Assembly (NCBI GenBank): GCA_030248215.1
Contig: JASANG010003119.1
Coordinates: 328,586 to 392,585, forward strand
Reading direction: 5' to 3'
Source of the DNA: Enoplolaimus lenunculus
Taxonomy: Eukaryota > Nematoda > Enoplea > Enoplida > Thoracostomopsidae
DNA: 64,000 bases
In this document: in pieces, positions 36,010-59,903 of the stretch
Numbering within the stretch: position 1 is the stretch's first letter
How the letters are laid out: every line of letters starts with the position of its first letter
The notes under the pieces: model-generated
What the model was told of the DNA's origin: nothing
The model's input: the letters and a program-made list of their open reading frames with translations, nothing else
Databases searched by the model: none
Translations under genes and position numbers: made by a program

Positions 36010-37153
36010 CTTATATGTACATACGGTTGGTCCCACTTTTCATTGTAACAGTTATTTCAAGCACTCAATGATGTGCTGGTCGCTGTATTGTTAACGAATT
36101 TACGATAACTCGTCATCCGGACAGTTTGTCAGCAGTCGAACCGTAATCATAATCCTATGCCCAATCCTAAGTGTAATGGTGGGAGATAAATTGTCGAGTC
36201 GACGAGATTTCAGATTACAGGATGTCACAGTTGGCGAACTCTCGTAAACCCATCGTCAATATCGGGTTTTGCCATTTGACAGTCGGATTTTTATTCGAAA
36301 CACACGAAATGATTATCGATAAGCAGAGACTAACTTGAAAACCACCAATTTCGCAGTGTCATACGGAGCTGGAAACCATGAAAATAGTCATAAAGTATAG
36401 GGCCATCTTAACAGTTCGTTGAACTTGGCCTTCAATCGTTACTATGAGGTATCAGAGCAACTAGAAGCCCGCCATCTCGTCGACGTGATAATTTGTGGCC
36501 TGGTTTTGGTTTTGTAGGCTTGGGCTGCACAGATCTCGGGCGACTTCGGGTCGGTAAGACGGCGGGACGACAAGTTGTCTGAGTCGACGAAATGTTGGCC
36601 TACGAATAGTCGTATACATATATATATTCTCAACGCGAGCGTTTTAGCGCAGATTAGGAAGCCGAGAATTTACACGAAAGATGTCAACATACAGTGGTTA
36701 AGGTCATTTTTATCTGTCATAGTGTATATATAGAGATACCTTTACAGGTTTTTGCTATTAATTCGAAATATTCGTTGAACGTTATTATTGTTATAACTGT
36801 GCTTGGTGAGGTGTGCCAATGAGACACTGTGTGTTCACATTGGATTTTTAAGCTTTATCAATATTTAGCGTGACCGTATTACAGAGTTAGGTATGCGTAC
36901 GCATGTTTTCGTTTATCAAAATTGGTTTATATAAATAGTTAGACGATAAAGCACGTATCTTTGTTATCACATAGTACGCATAGTTTTTTTGGCGAAGATT
37001 GGAAATCTAAGCCAGTTTTCTATGGAATATTGCATAGTTTTTGGGGACTAGACAGGAGCTTTTAGCGATATCGGACTGTGGTAAACATAAGTCCCTGTTT
37101 TAAAGTAACTTAAGGTTTCGTTTTAGCTTCAAAAATGTAGCCTTCCTGAAACA
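36010..37153. other. Intergenic, GTCGACGA-rich
   Basis: GAGTCGACGAGA and GAGTCGACGAAATG lie at about 36196 and 36581, and related sequence recurs in Mef2 intron 2 near 43720. They may be ends of a decayed element. No gene was recognised. Confidence 0.3.
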
Positions 37154-38032
37154 GTGAGCACCGGACAACAGTTTCCGGTGTCGCGTGCAAAAATAACCCG
37201 CGGACACATTTTTGTTGGGTCAGATTTTTAACCCCATTAAAAAGAGGTTCTTCCGGTCATTTTTACACAGCGTCACATTAAAAATGACTCCCATTAAAAA
37301 GAGATCAACGGTCAGGGGTCAGTTTACACAGCACTGTTGTAAATTATCCCCCTGTGTAAAAATTACTTCCCGCAGGCGAATATTCTTAAGCGTAATGACA
37401 GTTTAATTTAGATGACTAAACTAAGCAAACCATTTCAATCGTTCATGATTAGAGGTCCATACGATGAAGCTAAATTAAGTTCAAGAAAAACATATTTACT
37501 AATTATTCCGCGTGCCTGAGATGTGGATGCCTTGTAAAAATGAAAGTAGCTGTTTCAAATATTTAAAGTTTGCGACTGGAACTGCAATATCTTACAACAA
37601 CATCTTACGGTAGAACAGGGTCGGACTAAAAGCTGCTCGTCTCTTAAAGTCAAATTTCAGACATTTTTGCAATGGTAAATCAGTAATTTTTTTAGTTGGG
37701 AGTCCGAGGATGGAAAAGTTTCGAGTTCTAATTAAGGCCGTCTAAATTTTTACGGACTGAATGGATGAACTGTTTCTTAACAAGGAGCGTGTAGGTCATT
37801 TCAGCTGCCACATCTGGCTGAACTGAAACGAGAATCATTTTTTCATAAGGGTCGGTATGTCACATATAGAATGGTTGTGCACAAATGACCGGGAGTATCG
37901 CTTTAATGGGGGTGATTTTTTCATACGACAGTACTACTTTTAAAAACCTGACCCCCATAAAAATGTGTCGGGGGGTATTTTTTGGTGGATATTTTTTCGT
38001 GCGACACTGGCTCTTAAAACATTTTTTCTCAC
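37154..38032. mobile_element. Long-TIR element, GTGTCG/CCCCATTAAA family
   Basis: Arms of about 140 bp at both ends are diverged inverted repeats. They share GTGAG at the tip, GTGTCGCGTGC versus GTGTCGCACGA, GACACATTTTT, CCCATTAAA and CCGGTCATTT. The interior has no recognisable coding region. Confidence 0.68.
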
Positions 38033-38740
38033 GGGTTAGGCTTAGGTCTCGCAATAGCTTACTGGGCGTTTCTAAGCCCAATGCCATACCTTCAGTCGGG
38101 ATCAGATACCCCATTGGACTAAACTCAAAATCGAATTTTACGTATCCCCCATTGATTTGCATATGTTTCGCGCTGGCAACGAACGTGGTCCAGATCTTAA
38201 TGACGTCATAAGGCAATTGTGTAGCCAGCGGTATTTAGTGGGTCAACGACCTTTGTGAATTTTTTATATGGGTTTGGCAACTTTCTCAGATGACGAAACA
38301 GGAAAACCCCTTTTAAAACTTTTGCAAAACACAGTATGCTTCTAAATTAATGTGCTTCATGTGAACTGCAAATCGTTTCGTTGTTTCCGGTTTAATATCC
38401 GGCAAAAACCAAAATCCGTATCCGGTTCCGGTATTCTGTATAAACATACCGGATACTGGTTACTTACGGTTGTGATCTCGAATACTAAATCCAAACACTG
38501 TTTTTGACAAGTAGACATATATATTTAACATCTTGCTGTGACTTTAAACAGTTCTCATATTTACATATATACCAACTATATATATATCCGGTTAATATCT
38601 GGTTCTGGTTCCGGTAAAAATTCAATATCCTGTTCCGGTATTCGGTCGGTAAATTAATATTTAGTCGCGTAGCCTGCTTGTAAGGGAAGTATTACTAGCA
38701 AGAACACTGCGCCATGTATGGTAGTATGTTTCGTTATTGG
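38033..38740. other. Intergenic with a decayed CCGGTA-word element
   Basis: At 38385-38660, words such as TATCCGGTTCCGGTATTC and CTGGTTCCGGTAAAA flank an AT-rich core. This looks like a relic of the CAGGG word-array group whose termini are lost. Confidence 0.45.
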
Positions 38741-38929
38741 CACTGGTACAGGCCCTTAGCCTGCTCACCTTGCTAGGGGGGCTAAAAATTTTTCAGGAAG
38801 GGCATTTAAAGGTTTTCAACGATCTACAGGCAAGGTTGAAAATGTTCTAAGGGGGCCAAAATTTTTCCAGGGGGGGGCTGAGTCCCCCCGGCCCACCTCT
38901 TGGCTACGGGACCACACTGATACGCCTGG
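38741..38929. mobile_element. Short hAT-like MITE, GGCTAAAATTTTT family
   Basis: The ends CACTGGTACAGG...TTAGCC and GGCTACGGGACCACACTG are decayed inverted repeats. The body has GGGGGGCTAAAAATTTTTC. A relative lies in Mef2 intron 2 at about 43091-43280. Confidence 0.55.
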
Positions 38930-39156
38930 CTGTAACTGCGTTGGTGTTCTGGTATTGTAAAAGTTTGTTTGTAGAGTTTGTTGTTTAGTTTAGCTGCTTC
39001 AAGACCATTATACTGTTGTTTGGGTGTTTACCGTTGAGGCAAGATAAACCAGTTAAATACGTACGTGCGAGCTAATGTATTGTACTGATTTGTTGGCAGT
39101 AAATAAATATTGAGTGCCTTCTGTTTACGAATTTGGTTTGAACTATCGTTTCATGT

Positions 39157-39465
39157 CAATGGCGGATCCATGGGGGGCCACCCCGGCCGTGCCCCCCAAC
39201 AGCATCTCGACAAAAATTATGTAGAGTGTTAATTGCTGTTCTACGTTAGCTAATAACTAATTTGCATATTACCTTAATTGCTTACGTGTGTTCGAGCTTC
39301 GCTCAATAAATGTAGTCCCACTACGACTGGTTCATCTCAATTGAACAAACATAATGAAGTCAATTTTATAGCAATTGTTCGTGATTTGTGTGTGGGTCCA
39401 AAATAAGTTTATTGTCTGTGAAATTTTGCCCCCCTCCCCATTTTGAGATTCTGGATCCGCCACTG
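39157..39465. mobile_element. hAT MITE with perfect 8-bp target duplication
   Basis: The ends CAATGGCGGATCCA and TGGATCCGCCACTG (written with decayed inner bases) are inverted repeats. TTTCATGT occurs exactly on both sides, at 39149-39156 and 39466-39473. The length is 309 bp, with no coding capacity. The exact duplication indicates a fairly recent insertion. Confidence 0.93.
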
Positions 39466-39473
39466 TTTCATGT

Positions 39474-40088
39474 AGTAGTGCATACTGCATACATAACTAA
39501 TTTGACTGGAAATTTAGATTATTAGCCTTTTTAATCCTAGGTGCTCTTTCGAAGGGGTGTAGCAGAAGTTTACACCCACATTACTTGTTTATTATATTCG
39601 TGAGCGTAAGCGCAGTACGACGAATTGTCTGCCAGTATTCGGGCTTATGCGTGAAAAATCCTCTAGAATGTGTGTATTTCAGATTTGTTAATATCTCAAT
39701 TTAAATCTTAGATCCTCTCGCGAAACTTTTAGAGGGACAAGAAAAATGAGCACTTTTAGCAGGATTTAGAGTAAATTTCGGATTGTTAGAGGTTAGAAAG
39801 TTTTGCTTTACTTTGCCTCGGATTCATTTAGTATCTAGTATGCGCTTTGCGTTGTATTGCAATAACTAAAGCTAGTGTTAATATTTAAGTAACTATATTT
39901 TTTGTTTGATAAGTGATCACAGGCGGCCAGTTTACCTTGAAATGATCGACGGTGACATGTGTTTTGAAAATTACCGGCGTTTTTTACAAGAAAGAGTTGC
40001 TGAGGAAATTGTTACCGCAAAATACCGTTAGCATGATTTGATATTTACTGCTGCCAAAAGGGTTTAACCGATCCGCTTACCATCATGG
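39474..40088. other. Intergenic, nothing recognised
   Basis: No exon or repeat was supported. Confidence 0.35.
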
Positions 40089-40465
40089 CAGGGTTCAACC
40101 GGAATTCCTGTTCCAACCGGAACTCTTCAAATATTGAACTCCTTGTCCTGTTCCTGCATTGAAAGATGCAGGAACCAGGATTTTTTACGGTTTTCTGGCA
40201 AATTTTTCACAATCATCTAAATACTGGAAACTTTGCCTTTAAAAAAGCTACTTCGATAATGAGTGTTTTTTGCAATTAGTTCAATTTTGTTAATAAATTG
40301 TAAGGTTAAAAAGTTCATGTGTTTTCGCTGCAATTTCTGATGAAACAGCTGAAAATTCGCTTAAGCCATTTGTTGGCTAGTTTTGCAAAAAGTGCAACAT
40401 TAATTCGGTGATGGAAATTATTTCCGATTCCGGTTGCGGAAAACTTAGTTCCTGTTGGAACCGTG
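40089..40465. mobile_element. hAT-like MITE, GTTCCT-word family
   Basis: The ends are CAGGGTTCAACCGGAATTCC and GTTCCTGTTGGAACCGTG. TTCCTGTTCC words lie inside the left end. It is the best-preserved left terminus of this family here. Confidence 0.85.
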
Positions 40466-41234
40466 GCCCGTAATTTCATTTCGGAAAGGGTCTACCTGAT
40501 GTAATGGAAGAGTATTCGATTTCATGAATCCAGGATGTTATTCTAACGTTTGTTAAAATTCTTTATTTTTTGCCTCCAGAGACTTCAGGAGAGATGTATT
40601 TCCTTTGTCCATCCCCGTGTATATGCACCTGCTTCGAGTTACTGAAAAATCGGTAGACGGAGCAAAAGTTAATCAAAAATCTGCTGTCATATGTCCAGTT
40701 CACTATAACATGTAATTAAGCTTTGTGAAAACGAAACATTGCCTAAAAGTTAGCAGAAGGCTTGAACTGTTTAAGTTGTATGTTGTTTTATTTGGGTTTA
40801 TTTGGGTTTATTTTCAGGCATTAATTTTATCTAATTTATCAATGACTACCAATTAAAAAAGACTTATTTATCTGCGTACATAATAAATAATGCTCAAAAT
40901 ATATATATAGTACGTATGTTGTGTAATACAAATCGCTGAAACCTGAGCATATTGCTCAAATGTAATAACGTAGCCCGATCGTTCAATTACGCAGTGCTGC
41001 TCATGCATCAGGAATCTGCAGAAATGTGGTTATATTATTCAGTCTTACTCGAAAGTAAACAAAATTTCGCTCCGAACGATTAACACGACTGTGAACCAGT
41101 TTTTTGGATTGGTACAGTACAGTACGTACGTATATTACATTAACATTGGTCAAATAGAATAACTTGCCGAATTTTACTGCTCATTGCTACTGCTTGCACT
41201 GTTTGCGCGTTCGACAACCAAAATTGTAATCAGT
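40466..41234. other. Upstream flank of the first Mef2 coding exon
   Basis: No TATA box or certain 5' exon was identified. TAATCAG lies directly before the TATGGG of the start codon and could act as a splice acceptor, but it lacks a pyrimidine tract. Confidence 0.3.
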
Positions 41235-52531
<11,297 letters not shown>

Positions 52532-52655
52532 TTGAACCAAGACTCGATAATACCTATGAACAGAAGTGTGCAACATAGAAATATTTCATGGTGTGTACTG
52601 TCGCGTGTTGTATTTTTGTAGGGAAGCCTAGTGTTACGTTTTGTTGAAAGAAGTC

Positions 52656-52661
52656 AATAAA
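52656..52661 (+). promoter_or_regulatory. Mef2 polyadenylation signal
   Basis: AATAAA lies 125 bases after the stop codon, in the expected orientation. A MITE begins at 52686, about where cleavage would fall. Confidence 0.6.
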
Positions 52662-52685
52662 CTATAAACAGAGAAGTATCTATTT

Positions 52686-53068
52686 CAGGGTGCGACAGGA
52701 ATTCCGATTCTGAATAGAATTCCGATTCAAAACGGGTTACGATTCCGATTGTACAATCAATCGGAGTCGGAATTTTGACCTTTTAATTTTAGGTCTACTT
52801 AATGGGACAGCGTTGCATTAAAAATTCTGCACCATTGACTTATTAAATTGTTTTTGACGAGTTAACTTATCATTAATTGATCGTAGTTTAGCTTTACAGA
52901 ACCAAAAAATGATTTCCAATTTGTTTATGCGATGTTTTTAAAGATTGTTTCCAGTCAACAAACATCCTAAGTCAATATTGTACTTGTTAGTGCCAGTTAT
53001 CCGTATAGTCACAAAATTTGCAGTTCCGGTTCCGCTTCCGGTATAATCCAGTTCCACTTTGCAGCCTG
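52686..53068. mobile_element. hAT-like MITE, GATTCC-word family
   Basis: The left end CAGGGTGCGACAGGAATTCC is followed by GATTCTGAATAGAATTCCGA; the right end is CCACTTTGCAGCCTG. The core (GACGAGTTAAC, TTTATGCGATGTTTTTAAA) matches 30659-31173. Confidence 0.82.
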
Positions 53069-53250
53069 ATCTATCACTGTGAGTGATTGAGGTATGTTAA
53101 AAATACAACACGTGCCGAGTAAATTTCTATGTGCAAGAAATGCACCCAGTTGCATACTCTTGTTTAAAGTGGACATTATCCACTCTTGATTCAAATGAGC
53201 CATCGCATGGTGTTATCTTCAGCATGTTACTTGATCATTCAGCAAGTACA

Positions 53251-53568
53251 GCCACGCACAGAATTAAGTATCCTGTAATTGCGTCTGCGGTTGGGGATTC
53301 TTAACCGCGTTTGAATTTTTTGATCACGACCAGCAGTTCCCAAGGACGCGGTTCTGTTACAGGCGCGTCTCAAACCGCGGTTGTGACAGCATTTACAAAC
53401 GTCTAAAAACTGATACTAGGCAGCCACGGCTGTCGTTGCGATTATACTCACAGTAACCACGAGCAGTTCAAGTCGCGTTTATGAGCAATGCCGTCCAAGA
53501 AACGACCGCTCGAGATCACAACCGCAGTTTAGAATGCCACCGCGATTGCGCTTAATTCTGTCCGTAAC
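53251..53568. mobile_element. MITE, ACAGAATTAAG ends, GCGGTT words
   Basis: GCCACGCACAGAATTAAG and CTTAATTCTGTCCGTAAC are inverted ends. GCGGTT or AACCGC words occur throughout both halves (CTGCGGTTGGGG, AAACCGCGGTTGTGAC, ACAACCGCAG). Confidence 0.7.
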
Positions 53569-56500
53569 TGTATGTGTATGTACAGTAAGTTATTTTGCTT
53601 CCATCAAATATGATATAATCAGGATTTCCCTCAATTTAAAATAATGGTTAAATGCTTTGGTTCGCTGGATTGGTCAGTTTATAATGGTGTATCAAAAGCG
53701 CAAAGTATTAAAAACGGCTGAAATTTGAACGTATGTTGCGTTTTAAATTGTGCAATGGTTAAAGTCGAAACTAAAATAATTGCAGCATTTCAGCAAATTT
53801 GTATTCAAAAATACACAAAGAGTAAGTCTTGCCGAAGATATTTGGCACGAAACACATAATATAATATGTAACTAACAAAGCCTACAGCCATTTCTCCTTG
53901 AATGTATTAAAGCTGTAGACTTTAAACGTTTTTGTATCGGCGAAAAAGTTAGATTTTACAATGTGTACTTTACTGACAGGTCTTGTTGACGGCTAACAGT
54001 GTAAAACCATATTTTATTGATAAATAACATCTTAGGCTTTGTTTGGTCGAGTATTTTTGAAAATTTTAACTTGTAAAACTGTGTTTTACCTTGCCGTGAA
54101 ACGAATTGATTTTGTGATTATATTTAATATGAAGGCAATTGTATCGATTGCCTGTGCCATTTTTTCTGATCGATGTGATTTTAACTGATGACAAGTGTTA
54201 TTTCTTTCAGTACAGGATTAAAATGTTTGTTTAATGTAAAGGCAGGCTGGTAAACGCTCTAAAAGCTTTAACTTGATTTAAGCTTAAGCTAATCCACCAG
54301 TATTAAAGTAAATTTCTAGATTAACTGAACTAACTCGTAGGTTTAGGCTTACGTTTAGTTAAGCTATAATTTAAGTTTAAGTTTTTAGAGAGTAGACTCT
54401 ACAGAAATTAAGTTTGTTTTGAAGTTATTTTAATTCAATTTAAGTACTCTTAAGTATTGCTGCGTTTTACATTTTCAAGACTGATTAACTAAAGTGTGTA
54501 GTGTTTAGGTTTTAGTTGACTCATTAGTGTTCACGGATGTATTCCTATTCGTTTAGCCATTATTTAGCAAATGTTTCAATTTGGCAGCTTATATATTCTG
54601 GTGTCAACGTGACAAATACGGTGATTTAAACCAAAGGTGTTAGTCTGCGGCAGTTAGTTTGAAAAGATTACATTTTAACATTTGGTTTGGCGATATTATA
54701 GTTACGTAACAGTGATTCTGGCTAATGGCGGCTAGTAGTAATGGTATACGGAGTAGAACAGTGTGGGTTTGACGAACACTAGGCGTACTAGGTTCCCGCG
54801 CAACTGGGAAAACAGGAAAGTTTAGTTGTTTGACAGGGAAAACACGGAAATTTTTCATCTTTACAGGGAATTTAAAAATTTAAACTGTATCGCATTTAAA
54901 AACTTGCTGAAATCATGGCTGCGTTAACAGCACTTGGGGCGAGTTTTTAGTGAATATGAAGTTTGAAGTTGCTGTGATACGTGTTTTCAGACTTGTAGCG
55001 CTTCGCTACTGTTTTGTTTTAGACACATGCTAATTGATCGTGAATATGTCCCTTTATCAGCTTTAGTTTAATTTTTATATATTTTAAGCCTAAGAAAGAT
55101 TAATTTTTCGCATAAGGATGCAAACAATCTTGCATCCGTTAACGATGTGGTATAAAAGTGTTTCTGGCTATTGGCTAACAAGGAAAATAGGGAAAATAGT
55201 ATTTTTTAAACAGGGAAAACATGAAAAAATATCACGAAATCATCGGGGATCCTGGTCGTACCAAGGAGTTTACCTTGGAATTGGTCGGTTCTGGCAACGA
55301 CAACAAGGACTGAAATATTTTGTTGTTAAGACTGAATTGACAACCCGTTTGTTAGTTCAAGCACACAAAATCTTCATTTCATAGAAATGTTGCGCGTTCA
55401 TAAGGGGTCGCTACTCATCTGTTTCCCACAAACCCCGCTCAGCGCGCTTATGTTATATTAAACCGATACGTTTTCTTTTTTATATTTCATATTTATTTAT
55501 GTAAGTAATAATCCGTATTTAATGTCTGTACGGTTGTTGAAAAGGTTTTTTATTTTCTTGCACTTGGTTTGTTTATTTATTGCGTCTTTTAGTGTGTATA
55601 TTTAGTCGTTTATTTGGAATGGCTGTTCTATTTTTATTGATTATAGTTTGCGGTTTGATGCGCGTATATTGTGAACAGATGGGTTTACTGACATTGTAAT
55701 TTTAGCACTGAATTTGCGTATACTACAAAAATTTCGTAGAAATCTTGCGCTGATTGACTGGTTTGGTTTTAATTTTACAATCGGTTATGATTACACTAGC
55801 CAGTTTGAAATATACAGGTTGTATAATAATTAGCAATTATACGGTTAGCAAGGAACGAGTGACCCTACATTATAGGTCGTAGTTGTTGCTAAATGTGATT
55901 CGCGACATCTGATAATTATACACAGGCCATAGGTACGTATAAGATTTAAGATTCCTGTGTTTGTATTTATTGTTGGGCTATGGAAACTTGCCTGCCTTGT
56001 ATATTCATTTAGGCTAAACGGTAAGTTTTGAGGTCTAGTGTGATTTTAGCAATTTCGTTCACTTTTACCAATTTTTATTACATTATAGTGTTGTTTCGGC
56101 ATATTTCCTATTGACGTCGCTATTAGAATGTTGAGTTAGGGTGTGCAAGTCGGATTCGGTAGACGACATTCTTCCGGTTGAGAACATTTTAAATATACTT
56201 CTGCGGATGCAAATGTGTCAACATTTACTCTCCATACCTGCCTGTAAAAATTGCTATAGGAGCGAATGGGGGTACGTATTAAGTGCTCCCGTAAAACATA
56301 CCGGTGCCTATGATTGCATTAGCGCGTGTCAGGTGTCCAAAAGTTTCTTCAGAAAACTGTATTTTATATTATATTTTAACATAGTTTTATGTATTACTTG
56401 ATATTTCTGTTTTATTAGTGAACCACTGGTATTTGCGCCGAGCCTGAATATGTGATGACATATAAACTATATTCATTATTATATTGTTGGTCATTTGTTG

Positions 56501-57152
56501 CATTTTTAGTTCTGTATGCCTAAACTGTGTTGATTTTGTAACCAGGGCATGTAGTAAAGAGATAAATGAATACTTCATAATTTTCAAGTGCGTGGTTGCA
56601 TACCGACAAAATCTGTTGGTGTAATGTTCCTGTATTAAAATCATCGGAGTCCGATTTGACTTCGTGTTTTTACCAATGTTACACGGAAGGGCTCTGCTGC
56701 TATTGGACACTCCCAAAAAGGCTTATGCTTATGCTTGGGCTTAAAAAACACTTGCGTAAGCCCAAGCTTAAACATTTGCCGTTTTTGCCCGATTGTTAAG
56801 TGTACTTTTTTTATTTAAAATACCGACTGTTGACAGCGTTCAGATGAATGTGTTTTTATATATTTATTGTGTTGCACGAAAGTTTCTAATGTATTTCTAT
56901 GTATCTTTATTTTCTCATTAGCGGTGGAATTTTGTATATATATATATATATATTGCGTAAATTGTGCATTATTTCAATCAATTTCACTGCAAATGTGGCG
57001 TATTAAATCTTTAGCTTCGATGCAATATTTTCCGTTATTATTCAAACCGCTTGCTAAACAAACACTATTTTCATGGCGTGTAATTTTCAGTTTTATGAAA
57101 ACAAATAATGAACAAAGTGAACGAGTGTGCAACTGGTAAAAACTCTGATCTA
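53569..57152. other. Intergenic, nothing firm
   Basis: CAGGGAAAAC-type words occur at 54790-54860 and 55170-55250. A frame at 56145-56275 ending near a GTACGT has no recognisable domain. TTAGGC-like words form a small hairpin at 56719-56775. No gene was called. Confidence 0.35.
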
Positions 57153-57363
57153 CACTGCAAAAAATGGTGAGTCAAATTGACTCCCTCCGAAATAGGTTTT
57201 ACGGGACTACACAAACTGAGTCAGAATTCGACTCCGCCAGAGTCAAACGTGCGATTTAGCGAGTCGAAATTTGATTCTATTGGAGTCGAATTTGGCTCAG
57301 TCTGTGTAGTCCCGTAGAGCCTATTTCGGAGAGAGTCAATTTGACTCACAATGTTTTGCAGTG
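57153..57363. mobile_element. CACTG-ended foldback MITE
   Basis: The 211-bp element has arms of about 70 bp. CACTGCAAAAAATGGTGAGT matches ACTCACAATGTTTTGCAGTG in inverse, and CGGGACTACACA matches TGTGTAGTCCCG. TA lies on both sides. Internal GAGTCAA words recur. The CACTG/CAGTG ends recall CACTA/Chapaev elements, but the assignment is tentative. Confidence 0.88.
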
Positions 57364-58085
57364 TATGTGACAAACCGCGGCCAATGTAAAGAACGTGGGG
57401 GAAGCATTCTAAGCATACTCCTAAGCGGAAACCTAAGTCTAAAGCATAAGTCTAAGCATAAGAATGAGTGTGTTCCTAAGCCTAAGCCAAGCAAAAAAAT
57501 TAGCCTAAAGCTTAAGCTAACTCTATCGTAATCCCACAGAAAAGCGTTCCACCCTTGATGTTTACATGGGCCCAAACCGCCATTGCAAAGTGCTTGATTT
57601 TGTTGTAGCGCATTAGAATTGTCAAAATATTGGACATCGTCTATCATTGGTATTAACAATCGGTGTTTGTTTATTGTACAGTAAAGCTTTAACGTGTAGC
57701 ATTCATTGGAGCAGTTTTATACGAAATTTTCTCGGCGAAACCCGACAGACGTCGAAATTGTAGCGTGTCGGGTCGGAAAATCACCATCCTGGGGATTTTA
57801 TGAGACGTAGCAGGTTACTTACCTATGGAATCCGAGTGTGCGACCCCTGGGTGTAGTATTTCTTAAGCATGAATTTTGGTGGTTTCAAAATTTAGATTTT
57901 GGAGTTGTGAGGGGAGAGCACTGGCAATTAAAAAGGATAGAAAACTTTGGATAACTACTTTTGGGTGATTGATTGCTTTAGATGGTGCTGACTAAAATGG
58001 TTTTAAATCCAAATTAAGAGCATGAGTAACCTGGCCAGAGTATTTGAACGAAAACCTCGCCTCAGTTAGTATACGCTGTTTCATA
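57364..58085. other. Intergenic; TTAGGC-like tract 57405-57535
   Basis: CCTAAG or TAAGCC words are scattered over 130 bases. No gene was recognised in the remainder. Confidence 0.4.
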
Positions 58086-58488
58086 TTGCACCCGGCTTAC
58101 GCAAAACCGTAGGTCTGCCTCCGGCAGAAAGTCTACTTCCGCTTGTAGGATCCAAATCCGGCAGAAAATCGACCATTGCTAATTTTTTGACGTCTTAAAA
58201 TGGTTAAAATCCCTTCCGTTCATAAAGAGGCAGGATGCAACTAGAAGTGAATAATACCAGAACCGGAAGATCAACAAAAATATCTGTAAAATGTGGTGTT
58301 AAATAGTTTGGTTTTACGCTTATTTTTTGAAATCTTGGCAGTTCTCTTCTCATCATTAAAAAGTTAAAATGAAACGCGCTACGCAGATAAATGTAGAACA
58401 ATGCAAAGTCCACTACCGAAATTGCCGGAACCTCCGGCAAAAATTTTACCGAAGCCGACGCCAGAGGCAGAACTCTGGTTGTACCCTG
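58086..58488. mobile_element. CCGGAG-word hAT-like MITEs, fragment plus copy
   Basis: At 58086-58200 a fragment begins TTGCACCCGGCTTACG in reverse orientation. A fuller copy follows at 58231-58488, beginning CAGGATGCAACTAG and ending CTCTGGTTGTACCCTG. Its core matches 748-1052. Confidence 0.65.
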
Positions 58489-59903
58489 CATATAGGGTAG
58501 GTACTATAGTGTCCATCCGTTGAATTAAACGTTTTTACCTTTACATCGAAAGCTTGTCAGAGGTTTTGTTTTGAAAACGGGAAAGGTGAGATAATTTGAA
58601 ACATATCGGTTTTCCTTGTTAGGTAGAAAAATTCTAAAGTGTAGGTTTTGTGTAGAAAACGGAAAAAGGAGAAAATTTGAACGCTTAAATTTTCCCAGCC
58701 AAAATATGTTGATGATTAGTTTCAAACCAGACAGATTTTACCTACCAAACCATGAAAATTTAGGCATTTGAGTTTTCCGGCCCGTGTAAAGATTAGGGGC
58801 GAAACGTATTTCTGTGGGACTGCAACAGAATAAACTTAACTAATATCTAGGCGTTTGAATTCCTGCAATTTCGTAGTTTTTAGTGTTACAACGAAGGTGT
58901 GGGTGGTAACTTTTTCACTTGTAACATATTAAAATATTTTGTTTTCCTGTTTTAAAACTAGTTTCTTGTGCGAACGATTTTCGTCAATTCTGCGGAATGT
59001 ACTTCAGAGGAGTTGCCGCCACCCTGCATCCCAGCCGATTTGAAGGGGTACTAATCAAAATGGGGGCTGCCGCTCCAAAGCCCTCTGCACTAAACAGTTT
59101 ATTATTGAAGACGCTGAAATAATTGAATTTGTTTTGGCCAGTTAGGTGCTTCACGGGTCTCGCAATTTGTCTTAATAAACCTGAAAGATTGTGGCGGATG
59201 GGGAAGTTTTTCAGTGCAGGGCGAAGGGATGGGTAGCAGCCCCCATCCTGCTTAATATCGCTTAAAATCGCAGGGGGAGCACAATTTGTCTTTAAACATT
59301 CGTGAAAGATTGTGGCGGGGAAAACTTTTGTATTAATTGCTAAACTACAAAACAGCCTAAATATTACACGTTAAGAATTTTCCACTTTTTCCGTTCACGA
59401 ATGCTTCAGGTTTTCCCTACCAGCCCAGGGAAAACCTATACGTTTTAAATTTTACACTTTTTCAGTTTTCCAAACAAACCCTGTGCTTCAGATTTTTCCT
59501 ACCAACCTAGAGATAATCAAGGCTTAAAATTTTTCGCTTTTCTCGTTTTCAAACAAACTTCATGCTACAGATTTTTCCCACCGAACCAGGGAATATCCAG
59601 GCTTATGAATTTTCCAGTTTCCAGTTTTCCCAGCCAAACTTATGTCACTCACACGTTACCATACGTGCGCTCGGGAACACAGAGCGTCGTCCCCCAAAAG
59701 AAATTAAATAGCTTGTCCAGCCCATGTTTTATCGAGAACCTTCATTTCCCAATAGTATCACCGCCATTCGCGGACATCATAGAGTTTCACGCAAACTCTA
59801 TCCGGACAAGACTTTTTGCACTGACACTGTCTAGGACATAGAAATGTTTGAAAAAACAGTGTTGTGGACAATATTTTTATATGATCGACACATTAGGGAC
59901 ACC
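58489..59903. repeat. Decayed repeat region with inverted segments
   Basis: TTTTCC-rich units of about 85 bp repeat three times at 59385-59640 (TTTTTCCTACCAACC, CAGATTTTTCCCACC). Related sequence in the other orientation lies at 58540-58750. An inner pair of inverted arms at 59020-59095 and 59210-59280 shares ATGGGGGCTGC and CCTCTGCACT or CAGTGCAGGG. No gene was recognised. Confidence 0.5.

Noticed and set aside
56145-56275. Possible exon with SDSVDDILPVENILNILLRM before a GTACGT
   Set aside because: The acceptor is poor, no partner exon was found and the translation is not recognised.
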